Source of the DNA: a virus
Strand: one strand, 5' to 3'
IMG/VR virus record: IMGVR_UViG_3300050821_008731
Coordinates: 1-26,515 of that record
Length of the DNA: 26,515 bases
Shown: piece by piece, positions 7,091 through 13,933 of the stretch
Position numbering within the stretch: the first letter of the stretch is position 1
Layout of the letters: every line of letters begins with the position of its first letter
Notes under the pieces: generated by a model
Told to the model about the DNA's origin: nothing
The model's database searches: none
Seen by the model: the letters and a program-made list of their open reading frames with translations, nothing else
Made by a program: the position numbers and the translations under genes

Positions 7091-7427
7091 GCCTCAGTTC
7101 GCGCTAGGGCGCCTCAGGACGGGGGAAATGAACAAGGGCGAAGCTGCCTATGCTGTAGAATTAGAGCGCCAGAAAGCCTCGGGAGAGATCCTATGGTGGA
7201 AATTTGAGGGGCTGAAGCTTCGCCTAGCCGACAATACCTTCCTGACCGTCGATTTTGCCGTCATGGTCAAGGATGGAACCTTGGAAATGCACGAGGTAAA
7301 AGGCCATTGGGCCGACGACGCTCGAGCAAAGACCAAGATCGCCGCGGCTATGTACCCGTTCCGGTTTATCGCACTGCGGCCGGAGGCCAAGAAGCGCGGC
7401 GGTGGGTGGATTGTTGAGGAATTTTGA
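7083..7427 (+). CDS. DUF1064 nuclease-like protein
   Basis: A 114-residue member of the DUF1064 family, small phage proteins with an endonuclease-like fold thought to act in DNA processing. Family features: MNKGEAAYAVELERQKASGE near the start, GLKLRLADNTFLTVDFAVMV in the middle, LEMHEVKGHWADDARAKTKI (the E-x-K of a PD-(D/E)xK-like site: D in VDF, E and K in HEVKG), and YPFRFIAL near the end. The ATG at 7083 sits inside the end of the upstream HTH gene; the frame is open to 7056 but that start lacks support. Its stop (TGA) overlaps the methyltransferase ATG. Confidence 0.85.
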   Translation: MDRPQFALGRLRTGEMNKGEAAYAVELERQKASGEILWWKFEGLKLRLADNTFLTVDFAVMVKDGTLEMHEVKGHWADDARAKTKIAAAMYPFRFIALRPEAKKRGGGWIVEEF

Positions 7428-8716
7428 TGACCACGGAAACCTTTCTCGACGGCCGGGTGACTATGCACATTGGCGACGTTCGCGAGAAACTGCGGGCGAT
7501 GCCGGCCGACCATTTCGATTGCGTGGTAACGAGTCCACCCTATTGGGGACTGCGGGACTACGGCACGGCAACATGGGAAGGCGGAGAGCCTGATTGCGAC
7601 CACCGTTCGCCCACCATGCGCGAAGGCCGGAATGAGGACCGCGCGACCCTTGATGGATCGGCCGCGACGAACTCAGCTCAACTGCTTTTGGCTCATCGCT
7701 CAGCATGTGGAAAGTGCGGGGCCGTTAAGGTGGATAGGCAGATCGGCCTTGAGCCGACCCTTGGCGAGCATCTGGCCGTCATGGTTGAGGTTTTCGAGGA
7801 AGTCCGCCGCGTCCTGAAACCTACCGGCACGCTCTGGCTAAATTACGGCGATTGCTACGCTACTTCGCCGAATGGGCGATCTGCGGCTGATACGAAAGCG
7901 GTTGGCAACGACGACCGGACATTTCGCGACAAGCCGTTTTCGACCATCGGCAAGATTTACCCACCAACCGGCGATGACCCTTTTAACCGAGCCGCTGGCG
8001 GACGGCGCGGCGGCGGTCTAAATAGCGATCCGTCGCTCAAAGCCAAAGACCTCTGTATGATCCCGAACCGCCTCGCCATTGCTCTGCAAGAGGCGGGCTG
8101 GTGGGTTAGGTCGGAAATCATCTGGCATAAGCCAAATCCGATGCCTGAAAGCATTAAAGATCGACCTGGGACGAGCCACGAAAAAATATGGTTACTCGCC
8201 AAGAGTGAGAGATATTTTTACGATTCTGATGCTATTGCGGAGCCGGTAACAGCATCCAGTATCGCGCGCGTTTCACAAAACGACGGCAATCCCATCTGGA
8301 ACGGCAATAGGGATAGATCGTCTACCCAAAATCCACAGACGCTTGATATCAATAAACTCGTCCGAGCGGACGGACTACGCAATGCGCGCAATGTTTGGAC
8401 GATAGGAACGGCCGCATTCTCCGAGGCACACTTCGCGACTTTCCCGCCTGAGATACCCGAGCGCTGCATCAAGGCTGGTTCACCACTCGGCGGCGAGATT
8501 TTAGATCCGTTCGGCGGCAGCGGGACAACCGCAATGGTTGCCGCCTCACTGGGCCGCAAAGCCACGCTGATTGAGTTAAACCCCGAGTATGCCACTTTGG
8601 CCCGCGCCAGGATCGAAGCAGCGTTCATGGGCAAGGAAGAAGGCCAGCGCCACATGATAAAAAATCTCGGCAAACTAGCGGTAGACGCTGGTCCGCTATT
8701 CGCCACTACCCGTTGA
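7427..8716 (+). CDS. Beta-class DNA methyltransferase (N4-cytosine or N6-adenine)
   Basis: A 429-residue exocyclic-amino DNA methyltransferase. Catalytic motif TSPPYW is at residues 35-40; the SAM-binding motif DPFGGSGTT is near 360-368, followed by the NPEY segment. Catalytic motif first, then a long target-recognition insert, then SAM motif is class beta. A CDH...CGKCG zinc-like insertion lies around residues 60-100. TSPPYW is compatible with N4-cytosine methylation, but N6-adenine cannot be excluded. The ATG at 7427 shares a base with the previous TGA and has GAGGA 7 bases upstream. No restriction partner is present, so a role in protecting phage DNA is likely. Confidence 0.9.
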   Translation: MTTETFLDGRVTMHIGDVREKLRAMPADHFDCVVTSPPYWGLRDYGTATWEGGEPDCDHRSPTMREGRNEDRATLDGSAATNSAQLLLAHRSACGKCGAVKVDRQIGLEPTLGEHLAVMVEVFEEVRRVLKPTGTLWLNYGDCYATSPNGRSAADTKAVGNDDRTFRDKPFSTIGKIYPPTGDDPFNRAAGGRRGGGLNSDPSLKAKDLCMIPNRLAIALQEAGWWVRSEIIWHKPNPMPESIKDRPGTSHEKIWLLAKSERYFYDSDAIAEPVTASSIARVSQNDGNPIWNGNRDRSSTQNPQTLDINKLVRADGLRNARNVWTIGTAAFSEAHFATFPPEIPERCIKAGSPLGGEILDPFGGSGTTAMVAASLGRKATLIELNPEYATLARARIEAAFMGKEEGQRHMIKNLGKLAVDAGPLFATTR

Positions 8717-8782
8717 CGCCGCATATTTGACGATTGCTTGACGAAACGAGGAATCTGGGCGTAAGTTGCCCCCGAAACGAAA

Positions 8783-8808
8783 TAACCCGCCGGGGGCGTG
8801 GCGGGTTA
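8783..8808 (+). terminator. Possible terminator or attenuator hairpin
   Basis: TAACCCGCC (8783-8791) pairs perfectly with GGCGGGTTA (8800-8808) around an 8-base loop. It lies 66 bases after the methyltransferase stop. No U-run follows on the plus strand, so it is a weak intrinsic terminator, a processing site or an attenuator ahead of the replication genes. Confidence 0.45.
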
Positions 8809-8830
8809 CTCCGTTAATACCGATGTAGCT

Positions 8831-8901
8831 TTGACGGGCCATCGGCGGCGATTACCTATCTAGGCGAACTACGCCTGACGGTCAAGAGCCTCCCGTATAA
8901 T
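8831..8901 (+). promoter_or_regulatory. Promoter and operator candidate for the replication genes
   Basis: In the 227-base gap before the initiator gene a perfect TATAAT (8896-8901) follows CTGACG (8875-8880) by 15 bases. A 9-base palindrome TGACGGTCA (8876-8884) and a small hairpin AGGCG/CGCCT (8862-8876) overlap the -35 side. TGACG, the reverse complement of the origin iteron core CGTCA, occurs at 8714, 8728, 8739, 8832 and 8876, so the initiator may bind here and control its own synthesis (inference). The rest of the gap holds the hairpin at 8783 and no ORF. Confidence 0.5.
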
Positions 8902-8943
8902 CCCGCCAAATATCATCGGTTCCTATTTTTAGTTGGGGAACCC

Positions 8944-9519
8944 ATGAACGCGATCAAAGAAGTTATTTCCTATCTCATCACCGGTGGTATGGACACGGCC
9001 GAGGCGGCCGCCCTCGTTGCTATGGCTGTAGCTGAGGGGAACTTACAAAAGCGATCCTCAGGGGCAGAAAGAACGGCGAGGTGGCGCGAAAAGAAGGCGT
9101 CACAAACCGTCACAGAACGTCACAATGTGACACCTACAGACGACCGTCACAAACCGTCACTAAGCGTCACAGAACGTCACAATGTGACGCAGCTCTCTCT
9201 CTCTGTAGATTCTAGTACGGTAGTAAAAGGTAAAGAAGAAAAGAAAGAGAGAGAGCCAAGGCGCAAGCCGCGTCACGGGCTACCAGCCGATTTCAAGTTG
9301 ACCGATGCGATGCGGCAGCTTGCCCTGGACCGCGGCGTCTCCACCGCTCGAATACCACAGGACTTTGACCGGTTTTGTGATTATCACCGCTCGAAGGCAA
9401 CCCTGTCGGCCGACTGGATGGCGAGTTGGAGGACTTGGGCTGACCGATCAGTCCAATACGCGCAACAAGCTGAGACGGCTCAGCGCCAGGCCTCTACCTA
9501 CGTCGACGGCCGCCTATGA
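8944..9519 (+). CDS. Replication initiator-like protein (O-like) containing the origin
   Basis: A 191-residue protein. Residues 1-40 form a helical domain (AIKEVISYLITGGMDTAEAA). Residues 41-105 are low-complexity linker with a repeated VTERHNVT segment encoded by DNA iterons. The C-terminal domain (LPADFKLTDAMRQLALDRGV to about residue 178, with FCDYHRSKATLSADWMASWR) matches the C-terminal helical domain of many phage replication initiation proteins. An initiator gene holding its own origin is the lambda O arrangement. The ATG at 8944 follows GGGGAA by a few bases. Next downstream, overlapping by ATGA, is the primase zinc finger. Confidence 0.75.
   Translation: MNAIKEVISYLITGGMDTAEAAALVAMAVAEGNLQKRSSGAERTARWREKKASQTVTERHNVTPTDDRHKPSLSVTERHNVTQLSLSVDSSTVVKGKEEKKEREPRRKPRHGLPADFKLTDAMRQLALDRGVSTARIPQDFDRFCDYHRSKATLSADWMASWRTWADRSVQYAQQAETAQRQASTYVDGRL
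9098..9256 (+). repeat. Iteron array with AT/purine-rich flank: probable replication origin
   Basis: CGTCAC occurs in direct orientation at 9098, 9108, 9118, 9145, 9155, 9165 and 9175. The spacing is exactly 10 bases within each cluster, so all sites in a cluster face one side of the helix. Each cluster ends in the palindrome GTCACAATGTGAC (9119-9131 and 9176-9188). Downstream, GCTCTCTCTCT (9192-9202) and AGAGAGAGAGC (9246-9256) are inverted repeats flanking an AT- and purine-rich stretch (9203-9245), a plausible unwinding element. One more CGTCAC lies at 9271. The array is inside the initiator gene, as in lambda ori. Confidence 0.75.
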
Positions 9520-9830
9520 AAACCGCCGACGACATCCTCCGCGAGTTCGGCGTGCAGATCCGCTCGAGCTCCCCGGGTCGGTATTACGCGATCTGCCCAA
9601 AATGCTCGCACAAGCGAAAACAATCTCATCAACGGCTCAAGTGCCTCGGCGTCACGATCGACGGCGAAGGTGTTTCAATGGGCTGCAATCACTGTGGTTT
9701 TACCGGAGGAGGATACTATGACAGCAAAGATACTAGGCCCTATCGGGGTGGAAGCGTTCGAACGGCGCGGAATCCAAGCCGAGACGGCCGCGAGGTTCGG
9801 GATTTATACCGCCAGCCACCTAGACGGTGA
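9516..9830 (+). CDS. Primase zinc-binding domain ORF
   Basis: A 104-residue ORF whose first 65 residues are a T7 gp4-type primase zinc finger: YYAICPKCSHKRKQ with C27-x2-C30, then VSMGCNHCGFTGGG with C57-x2-C60. This domain recognises the primase template trinucleotide in T7-like enzymes. Residues after about 75 are arginine-rich and do not look like a folded domain, because here the frame overlaps the TOPRIM-helicase gene (starts 9718). A CCC-U sequence at 9738-9741, in phase with this frame, could allow a +1 shift into the helicase frame, giving a 563-residue fusion close to T7 gp4A in size. Start overlaps the initiator stop (ATGA). Confidence 0.75.
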   Translation: MKTADDILREFGVQIRSSSPGRYYAICPKCSHKRKQSHQRLKCLGVTIDGEGVSMGCNHCGFTGGGYYDSKDTRPYRGGSVRTARNPSRDGREVRDLYRQPPRR

Positions 9831-11208
9831 AGTTGTCCCAGACCCGTCTGGTAGCATCGTAGTTTTCCCGTTTTTAGAGCGGGGCCTGACCGGCAAAGAA
9901 AAATACCGCGCGCCAGGCAAGAAGTTCTGGCAATCGACTGGCGGCCGCCGAACTTTCTGGAACTCAGACGCGCTCGACGATCCCGCTCTCGAGGAGGGTC
10001 GCATGCCGCTCGTCATCACCGAGGGGGAGATCGACGCGCTGACCGCGATCGAATGTGGCTTCCCGCTTTCGGTGTCGGTCCCCGACGGCGCACCTGGCGT
10101 ACAGGAAGACGAAGACCCGGAAGATCTCAAGCCGCTCGGCGACGACACATCGGGGAAATTTGAGTTTGTTTGGAACAACCGCGATCGTCTGAAGAAGGTT
10201 AGGCGGTTTATTCTGGCAGTCGATTCGGACCGCCCAGGAAGACGCCTAGCGGCCGAACTTTTGAGGCGCCTATCGGCGTCAAAGTGCTATTTCGTCGAAT
10301 ACCCGCTAGGTTGCAAGGATTTGAACGATGTCCTGCAGCAAAAAGGATCGGAGGCAGTTACCGCAGTGCTCAACGCAGCCAAACCGTATCCGGTGAAAGG
10401 CCTTTACCGCCTTTCAGATTACCCGGCCCGGCCCGGTGTCTCAGTCTATTCGACAGGATGGTGGACACTCGACAACCATCTGCAATTATTCCCCGGCGAG
10501 TTCATGGTGGTGACCGGCATCCCAAACCACGGCAAGAGTACGTGGGTTTTAAATTTGCTCTCCAATGCGGCCAAGCTGCATGGGTGGCACTCGGCAATAT
10601 TCTCACCGGAAATGCCCACGGTCCCTTATCTAAGGAACAAGCTGCGGCGCATCAACAATATCCACGACGGTATCGGAGATGCTTTCATCGACGAATATTT
10701 CAGATTTATCGATTCGGACCCGACGGGCGCCGAGGATGATGATTTTGATTTGAATTGGATTATCGACAAAGCCACCGAGGCGGTGTTGCGCGACGGGATC
10801 CGATGCCTGCTGATCGACCCGTGGAACGAGGTTGAGCACGCACGCGAGCGCAACGAATCAATGACCGACTACATCGGCCGAGGCATTCGAATGCTCAAGA
10901 GGTTTGCCAGGCAATACGACGTCGCGGTGATCGTGGTCGCCCATCCGACCAAGGACATTGCAAAGGACGGGAAAAGCCGAGCGGTGAACCTGTACGATAT
11001 CGAGGGGTCGGCCCACTGGTTCAATAAATGCGACCATGGCATAGTGATAGATCGGCCTAACTCGTATGCTGACGAAGCTGTTGTCCGTATCGCGAAGGTT
11101 CGGTTTGAAGAGACTGGGGTAAAGGGTGAAGTGAAAATGAGTTACGACCGCGTATCGTCAAAATATCTAACTCTGGATGGATCCACCGATGCCGGCCAAA
11201 TCACCTGA
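9718..11208 (+). CDS. TOPRIM primase-helicase (T7 gp4/Twinkle-like)
   Basis: A 496-residue replicative DNA helicase with an N-terminal TOPRIM primase domain. TOPRIM residues: ITEGEIDALT (about 100-109, catalytic E102) and AVDSDRPGR (D169, D171). Helicase: Walker A GIPNHGKST from about 267, Walker B CLLIDPWNE with D367, and HPTKD downstream typical of RecA/DnaB-like phage helicases. It unwinds the fork and lays down primers. The ATG at 9718 has GGAGG 5-6 bases upstream and lies inside the zinc-finger ORF, like the internal start of T7 gp4B (503 aa). It overlaps the next gene by 20 bases. Confidence 0.92.
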   Translation: MTAKILGPIGVEAFERRGIQAETAARFGIYTASHLDGEVVPDPSGSIVVFPFLERGLTGKEKYRAPGKKFWQSTGGRRTFWNSDALDDPALEEGRMPLVITEGEIDALTAIECGFPLSVSVPDGAPGVQEDEDPEDLKPLGDDTSGKFEFVWNNRDRLKKVRRFILAVDSDRPGRRLAAELLRRLSASKCYFVEYPLGCKDLNDVLQQKGSEAVTAVLNAAKPYPVKGLYRLSDYPARPGVSVYSTGWWTLDNHLQLFPGEFMVVTGIPNHGKSTWVLNLLSNAAKLHGWHSAIFSPEMPTVPYLRNKLRRINNIHDGIGDAFIDEYFRFIDSDPTGAEDDDFDLNWIIDKATEAVLRDGIRCLLIDPWNEVEHARERNESMTDYIGRGIRMLKRFARQYDVAVIVVAHPTKDIAKDGKSRAVNLYDIEGSAHWFNKCDHGIVIDRPNSYADEAVVRIAKVRFEETGVKGEVKMSYDRVSSKYLTLDGSTDAGQIT

Positions 11209-11545
11209 AGCACTTGAGAAGAAACGCCAGCGGCGCCGCGATCGAAGGGCCAAGCCAGCGCTGTTGCAGCTCAAGAAATCCGATCTACCGTGCTACAAGA
11301 TCACGGCACGGCGGATGATGCCTAGGCTGCCGGAGAATATCAGCAAGGCTGACCTTCGGGCGATGCTGGCTGAGGCTGTGAGAAATACGGTATTAAGCCT
11401 CTCGCGATCGACCTTTTTTGCGGCCTTGGCGGTTGGACTGAGGGGTTGCTGGCCGAAGGGTATTACGTGGTCGGTTTTGACATCGAGCGGCATGTCTACG
11501 GCGAACATAGCTATCCGGCCCAGCTTGTGCTGCAGGATGTCATGA
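11189..11545 (+). CDS. Small basic protein with probably lost stop codon
   Basis: As read, 118 residues, beginning MPAKSPEALEKKRQRRRDRR. The first 68 residues look genuine: a very basic helix, then LPCYKITARRMMPRLPENIS and KADLRAMLAEAVRNT. Beyond about residue 68 the frame runs out of phase across the conserved start of the C5-methyltransferase and is not protein-like. A G instead of T at 11394 would give a TGA stop here and at the same time an ATG for the next gene, making the ATGA junction common in this genome. The original product was therefore probably 68 residues. Possibly DNA-binding; no family recognised. Confidence 0.5.
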   Translation: MPAKSPEALEKKRQRRRDRRAKPALLQLKKSDLPCYKITARRMMPRLPENISKADLRAMLAEAVRNTVLSLSRSTFFAALAVGLRGCWPKGITWSVLTSSGMSTANIAIRPSLCCRMS

Positions 11546-12231
11546 CGCTCCATGGATCGCAGTTTAAGGGCGCGGCGCTGATCGTGGCTTCGCCGCCGTG
11601 TCAGGCTTATAGCTACCGCGCGATGCCATGGAAGCGAGCCAAGGCCCTTCCCCCGCCCGATAATAGCCTCTTTGAGGCATGCTTTCGTATCCAACGCGAA
11701 GCCTGCGAAGCGGCTGGCCGTCATATCCCGTTGATCGTGGAGAACGTCCGCGGTGCCCAGCCATGGGTCGGGAGAGCTCGCTGGAACTATGGAAGCTTCT
11801 ACTTGTGGGGCGACGTGCCGGCATTGATGCCGCCGACGTTTAAAGCTCACAAAAATCCCGGCTTTAGATTTGATGGCTCTGGACGCTCGTTTCAATCCGA
11901 GAGCGTTGACCGGCATACCAAGAACACAGGCGGCTCCTGGTTCAATATCGCCCACAATACGACGAGCGGGAAGGGAAGAAACTCGGACGGTCGCAAGGTC
12001 CCGAGTGATACCGGCCGTCGTACCGATATTGGCAAGGGCGCGCGGCTCACGACACGCGATTGTGGGCTAGAGGGACGAAAGAATGGTAACGACTGGTTCG
12101 GGGCTGGCGAGAATTGCTCTCTGCAACGTCGCCACGGCTCCAAGTCTAACGGCCGTAAAATGGCCGCCGCGATGATCGCAAAGATACCTCTACCGCTCAG
12201 CAGGCATATCGCGGCTACGTACCGCCCTTGA
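11392..12231 (+). CDS. C5-cytosine DNA methyltransferase, start codon ATT
   Basis: A 279-residue 5-methylcytosine methyltransferase if read from ATT at 11392. Motif I AIDLFCGLGG (residues 5-14), catalytic motif IV ASPPCQAYSY with Cys70, and motif VI VENV (about 116-119). The second half contains glycine- and asparagine-rich sequence and ends LPLSRHIAATYRP, like motif X. No ATG, GTG or TTG exists upstream of motif I in this frame; the first conventional start, TTG at 11446, would delete the SAM-binding motif. So either ATT is used or the gene lost its ATG at 11394. Probably an anti-restriction modification enzyme. Confidence 0.8.
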   Translation: MKPLAIDLFCGLGGWTEGLLAEGYYVVGFDIERHVYGEHSYPAQLVLQDVMTLHGSQFKGAALIVASPPCQAYSYRAMPWKRAKALPPPDNSLFEACFRIQREACEAAGRHIPLIVENVRGAQPWVGRARWNYGSFYLWGDVPALMPPTFKAHKNPGFRFDGSGRSFQSESVDRHTKNTGGSWFNIAHNTTSGKGRNSDGRKVPSDTGRRTDIGKGARLTTRDCGLEGRKNGNDWFGAGENCSLQRRHGSKSNGRKMAAAMIAKIPLPLSRHIAATYRP

Positions 12232-12246
12232 TATATTTTGCGCAAC

Positions 12247-12288
12247 GTAAAAATAACCGTTGACACGGCCTATTTGGCTTCTTATGTT
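12247..12288 (+). promoter_or_regulatory. Strong promoter with operator-like motif
   Basis: TTGACA (12260-12265), a 17-base spacer and TATGTT (12283-12288) form a near-consensus sigma70 promoter. The 19 bases at 12247-12265 (GTAAAAATAACCGTTGACA) match the motif in the 6670 control region in 18 of 19 positions and resemble that of the bet promoter. It probably drives the long rightward accessory operon, under the same regulator. Confidence 0.75.
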
Positions 12289-12330
12289 GGGTGCGTCGGG
12301 GCCGCAGTGGCCCGCTCCAAGGAGGACCAA

Positions 12331-12498
12331 ATGCCGAATTTCTCAGAAATGAACCCCGCCGAATTGAATGACTGGTACGAGCTGGCGGTTGGTTACCGGC
12401 CGCAAGTTGACGACCCTACCATGAGCGACGCGGTTTTGTGTGAATTGTGCCTGAGCTACTGGGAGGCCAGCACCGAAACCGATCTAGAGGACTGCTGA
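12331..12498 (+). CDS. Hypothetical acidic protein, 55 aa
   Basis: Starts MPNFSEMNPAELNDWYELAV and ends STETDLEDC. Acidic, with three cysteines in the last 20 residues (LCELCLSYW). The AAGGAGG ribosome site is perfect and the promoter at 12247 lies just upstream, so it should be among the most strongly expressed genes of the window outside the virion genes. Small acidic proteins in such positions are sometimes DNA mimics or anti-host factors, but there is no direct evidence. The longer frame starting at 12238 would lie within the promoter and is rejected. Confidence 0.75.
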   Translation: MPNFSEMNPAELNDWYELAVGYRPQVDDPTMSDAVLCELCLSYWEASTETDLEDC

Positions 12499-12704
12499 TG
12501 CGCGCAACACCCCAAGTTTTCATCGGTCCGACCGCGCTGATCCTCGAATGCCTGTTCGAGCCCCGTTACGACGAGCACATGAAGGCGTGGCGGTGGCACG
12601 AGATGATGGTGCAGGCCGATCCTGGCTATCTTTCCAAGATCGCCGCGCGGCAGGCATGGAAGCGCGCCGTAGGGATCGGACAGGAGGGGCTGTGCAGGGC
12701 ATGA
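12498..12704 (+). CDS. Hypothetical protein, 68 aa
   Basis: Starts MRATPQVFIGPTALILECLF. It contains an aromatic-rich middle (MKAWRWHEMMVQADPGY) and a helical basic C-terminus. Its ATG overlaps the previous TGA by one base (TGATG) and its stop overlaps the next start (ATGA). No family recognised. Confidence 0.65.
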   Translation: MRATPQVFIGPTALILECLFEPRYDEHMKAWRWHEMMVQADPGYLSKIAARQAWKRAVGIGQEGLCRA

Positions 12705-13345
12705 CCGACCACCCTGCTATCATGTCGGCGCCTATGGTTATGGCCTGCCTGCGCGAGGTCCGCGAGCCGGGCAGTGGAAAGACGGAAACAAGGCGACTCC
12801 TGTACTCGGAACGCGTCGCCAAGAACGGAATCATTCCGGGCTCGGCGACGTATCTGCAAGCCCACCGCCCGCCGATCTGCCTGTTCGGCCATTACTGGAC
12901 GCTGACCGGCTGGCAGAACCGCAAGCCCGGCGATCGGCTTTGGATTCGAGAGAACGCCTATTTCATGATCGACCAACGTACAGGCAAGCCAGCCAAAACC
13001 GAGGGCTATTTTGCCGACGGCCCCAACCCGTTCGAGGACAACCACACCGTGAAGGCGCGACCGTCCATCCACATGCCTCGCTGGGCGTCCCGCCTCACGC
13101 TGATCGTCACCGACGTGCGAATCGAGCGGCTGCAAGACATCACGGAAGCCTCTGCTCTGGCCGAGGGTGCGCCGCTCGCGCAGGCGGGCCAAGGTGAGCA
13201 CGGCCCGATTCGAACGTACAGAACTGGCTTTGTGCGACTGTGGGGATCGCTCCACGGCCCGCAGTCATGGTTAGATAATCCGTGGGTCGTCCGGGTCGCC
13301 TTTCGGCCAGTGCTAGCCAATATTGATTCGCTGGAGGCTGCATGA
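12701..13345 (+). CDS. ASCH/PUA-like phage protein
   Basis: A 214-residue protein of a type widespread in phages of proteobacteria. It opens with IMSAPMVMACLREVREPGSG and KTETRRLLYSE (the MV.A.L.G.KT.TRR pattern). A strand pattern follows: GDRLWIRENAYFM, then RPSIHMPRWASRLTLIVTDV, RIERLQDITEASALAEGAPL, and a terminal FVRLWGSLHGPQSW...NPWV. The fold is ASCH/PUA-like, which suggests RNA or nucleic-acid binding; the biological role in phages is not known. ATGA overlap at 12701 defines the start, although the frame is open further upstream. Confidence 0.75.
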   Translation: MTDHPAIMSAPMVMACLREVREPGSGKTETRRLLYSERVAKNGIIPGSATYLQAHRPPICLFGHYWTLTGWQNRKPGDRLWIRENAYFMIDQRTGKPAKTEGYFADGPNPFEDNHTVKARPSIHMPRWASRLTLIVTDVRIERLQDITEASALAEGAPLAQAGQGEHGPIRTYRTGFVRLWGSLHGPQSWLDNPWVVRVAFRPVLANIDSLEAA

Positions 13346-13524
13346 GCACGTCCGTAGCAATTCGCGTGGCCGAGCTCGCATACGAGGCGGAGAAGCGCAA
13401 CGCCAAGGTTCTAGGGCATGATCGGCTTGATGCGGCCGTGCTCAGTTTTAGGGCATTCTGCGACGTGCTGACACTGGCGTATTCGGACGATCGGCCGCTA
13501 GTGCTAACGAGGTTTCGGCTATGA
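13342..13524 (+). CDS. Hypothetical helical protein, 60 aa
   Basis: Starts MSTSVAIRVAELAYEAEKRN; mostly alpha-helical with LDAAVLSFRAFCDVLTLAYS in the middle. ATGA overlaps at both ends place it firmly in the operon. No family recognised. Confidence 0.6.
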   Translation: MSTSVAIRVAELAYEAEKRNAKVLGHDRLDAAVLSFRAFCDVLTLAYSDDRPLVLTRFRL

Positions 13525-13802
13525 ACCGCGAGCCTCGGCACACTATGGACGGAAAGGCGTTTCGGAAGATACGCCAGCAGCTCGACTTGAGCATGGATTC
13601 GTTCGCGATCGAGCTTGGCTATGAGGGGAATTTGAACTCAAACCGCACGACCATGAAACGGTTCGAGACTGGCGAGAGGCCCATTCCGTTGCCAGTCGCA
13701 AAATTGGCTTGGCTCCTGGGGCAGCACGGGATTCCCTCGGCTTGGCCGGCTGGGCTCGAGGCGGTTCTGCAGGACAGCACCGATGTGAGGGCATCGACAT
13801 GA
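13521..13802 (+). CDS. HTH regulator of the XRE type
   Basis: A 93-residue DNA-binding protein. MDGKAFRKIRQQLDLSMDSF followed by AIELGYEGNLNSNRTTMKRF forms the helix-turn-helix, with an enlarged turn (NLNSNRT) compared with a standard XRE domain, and ETGERPIPLPVAKLAWLLGQ supplies helices 4-5. Similar proteins occur in rhizobial prophages. It may regulate late genes or the accessory operon. ATGA overlaps on both sides. Confidence 0.75.
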   Translation: MNREPRHTMDGKAFRKIRQQLDLSMDSFAIELGYEGNLNSNRTTMKRFETGERPIPLPVAKLAWLLGQHGIPSAWPAGLEAVLQDSTDVRAST

Positions 13803-13933
13803 TCCTGGCAATCTTCCTGATCGACAGTGCGCCTGTCCCGGTATTCAACTGGGCCATGTTCTCCGACGTCGCTGTGTGGCTCGCCTTGGGCCTCAGCGCG
13901 ATTGCCCTCATAACCGCATTGGTGCGCCGATGA
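13799..13933 (+). CDS. Membrane peptide, 44 aa
   Basis: MILAIFLIDSAPVPVFNWAM opens with a hydrophobic stretch and is followed by a clear transmembrane helix (VAVWLALGLSAIALITALV) and two arginines at the end. One or two spans. Coupled to both neighbours by ATGA overlaps. Function unknown. Confidence 0.6.
   Translation: MILAIFLIDSAPVPVFNWAMFSDVAVWLALGLSAIALITALVRR

Noticed and set aside
9098-9190. CRISPR-like short repeats
   Set aside because: The repeats are 6-13 bases with 4-base spacing and no spacers of 30 bases; they fit iterons, and no cas gene is present.
11410-11425. A -1 frameshift at the T-run joining the 11189 frame to the methyltransferase
   Set aside because: A shift there would replace the motif I aspartate. 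The single-base ATG/TGA lesion at 11394 explains both frames better.
11293-11955. Leftward 220-codon ORF opposite the C5-methyltransferase
   Set aside because: Antisense to clear motifs I, IV and VI; no independent support.
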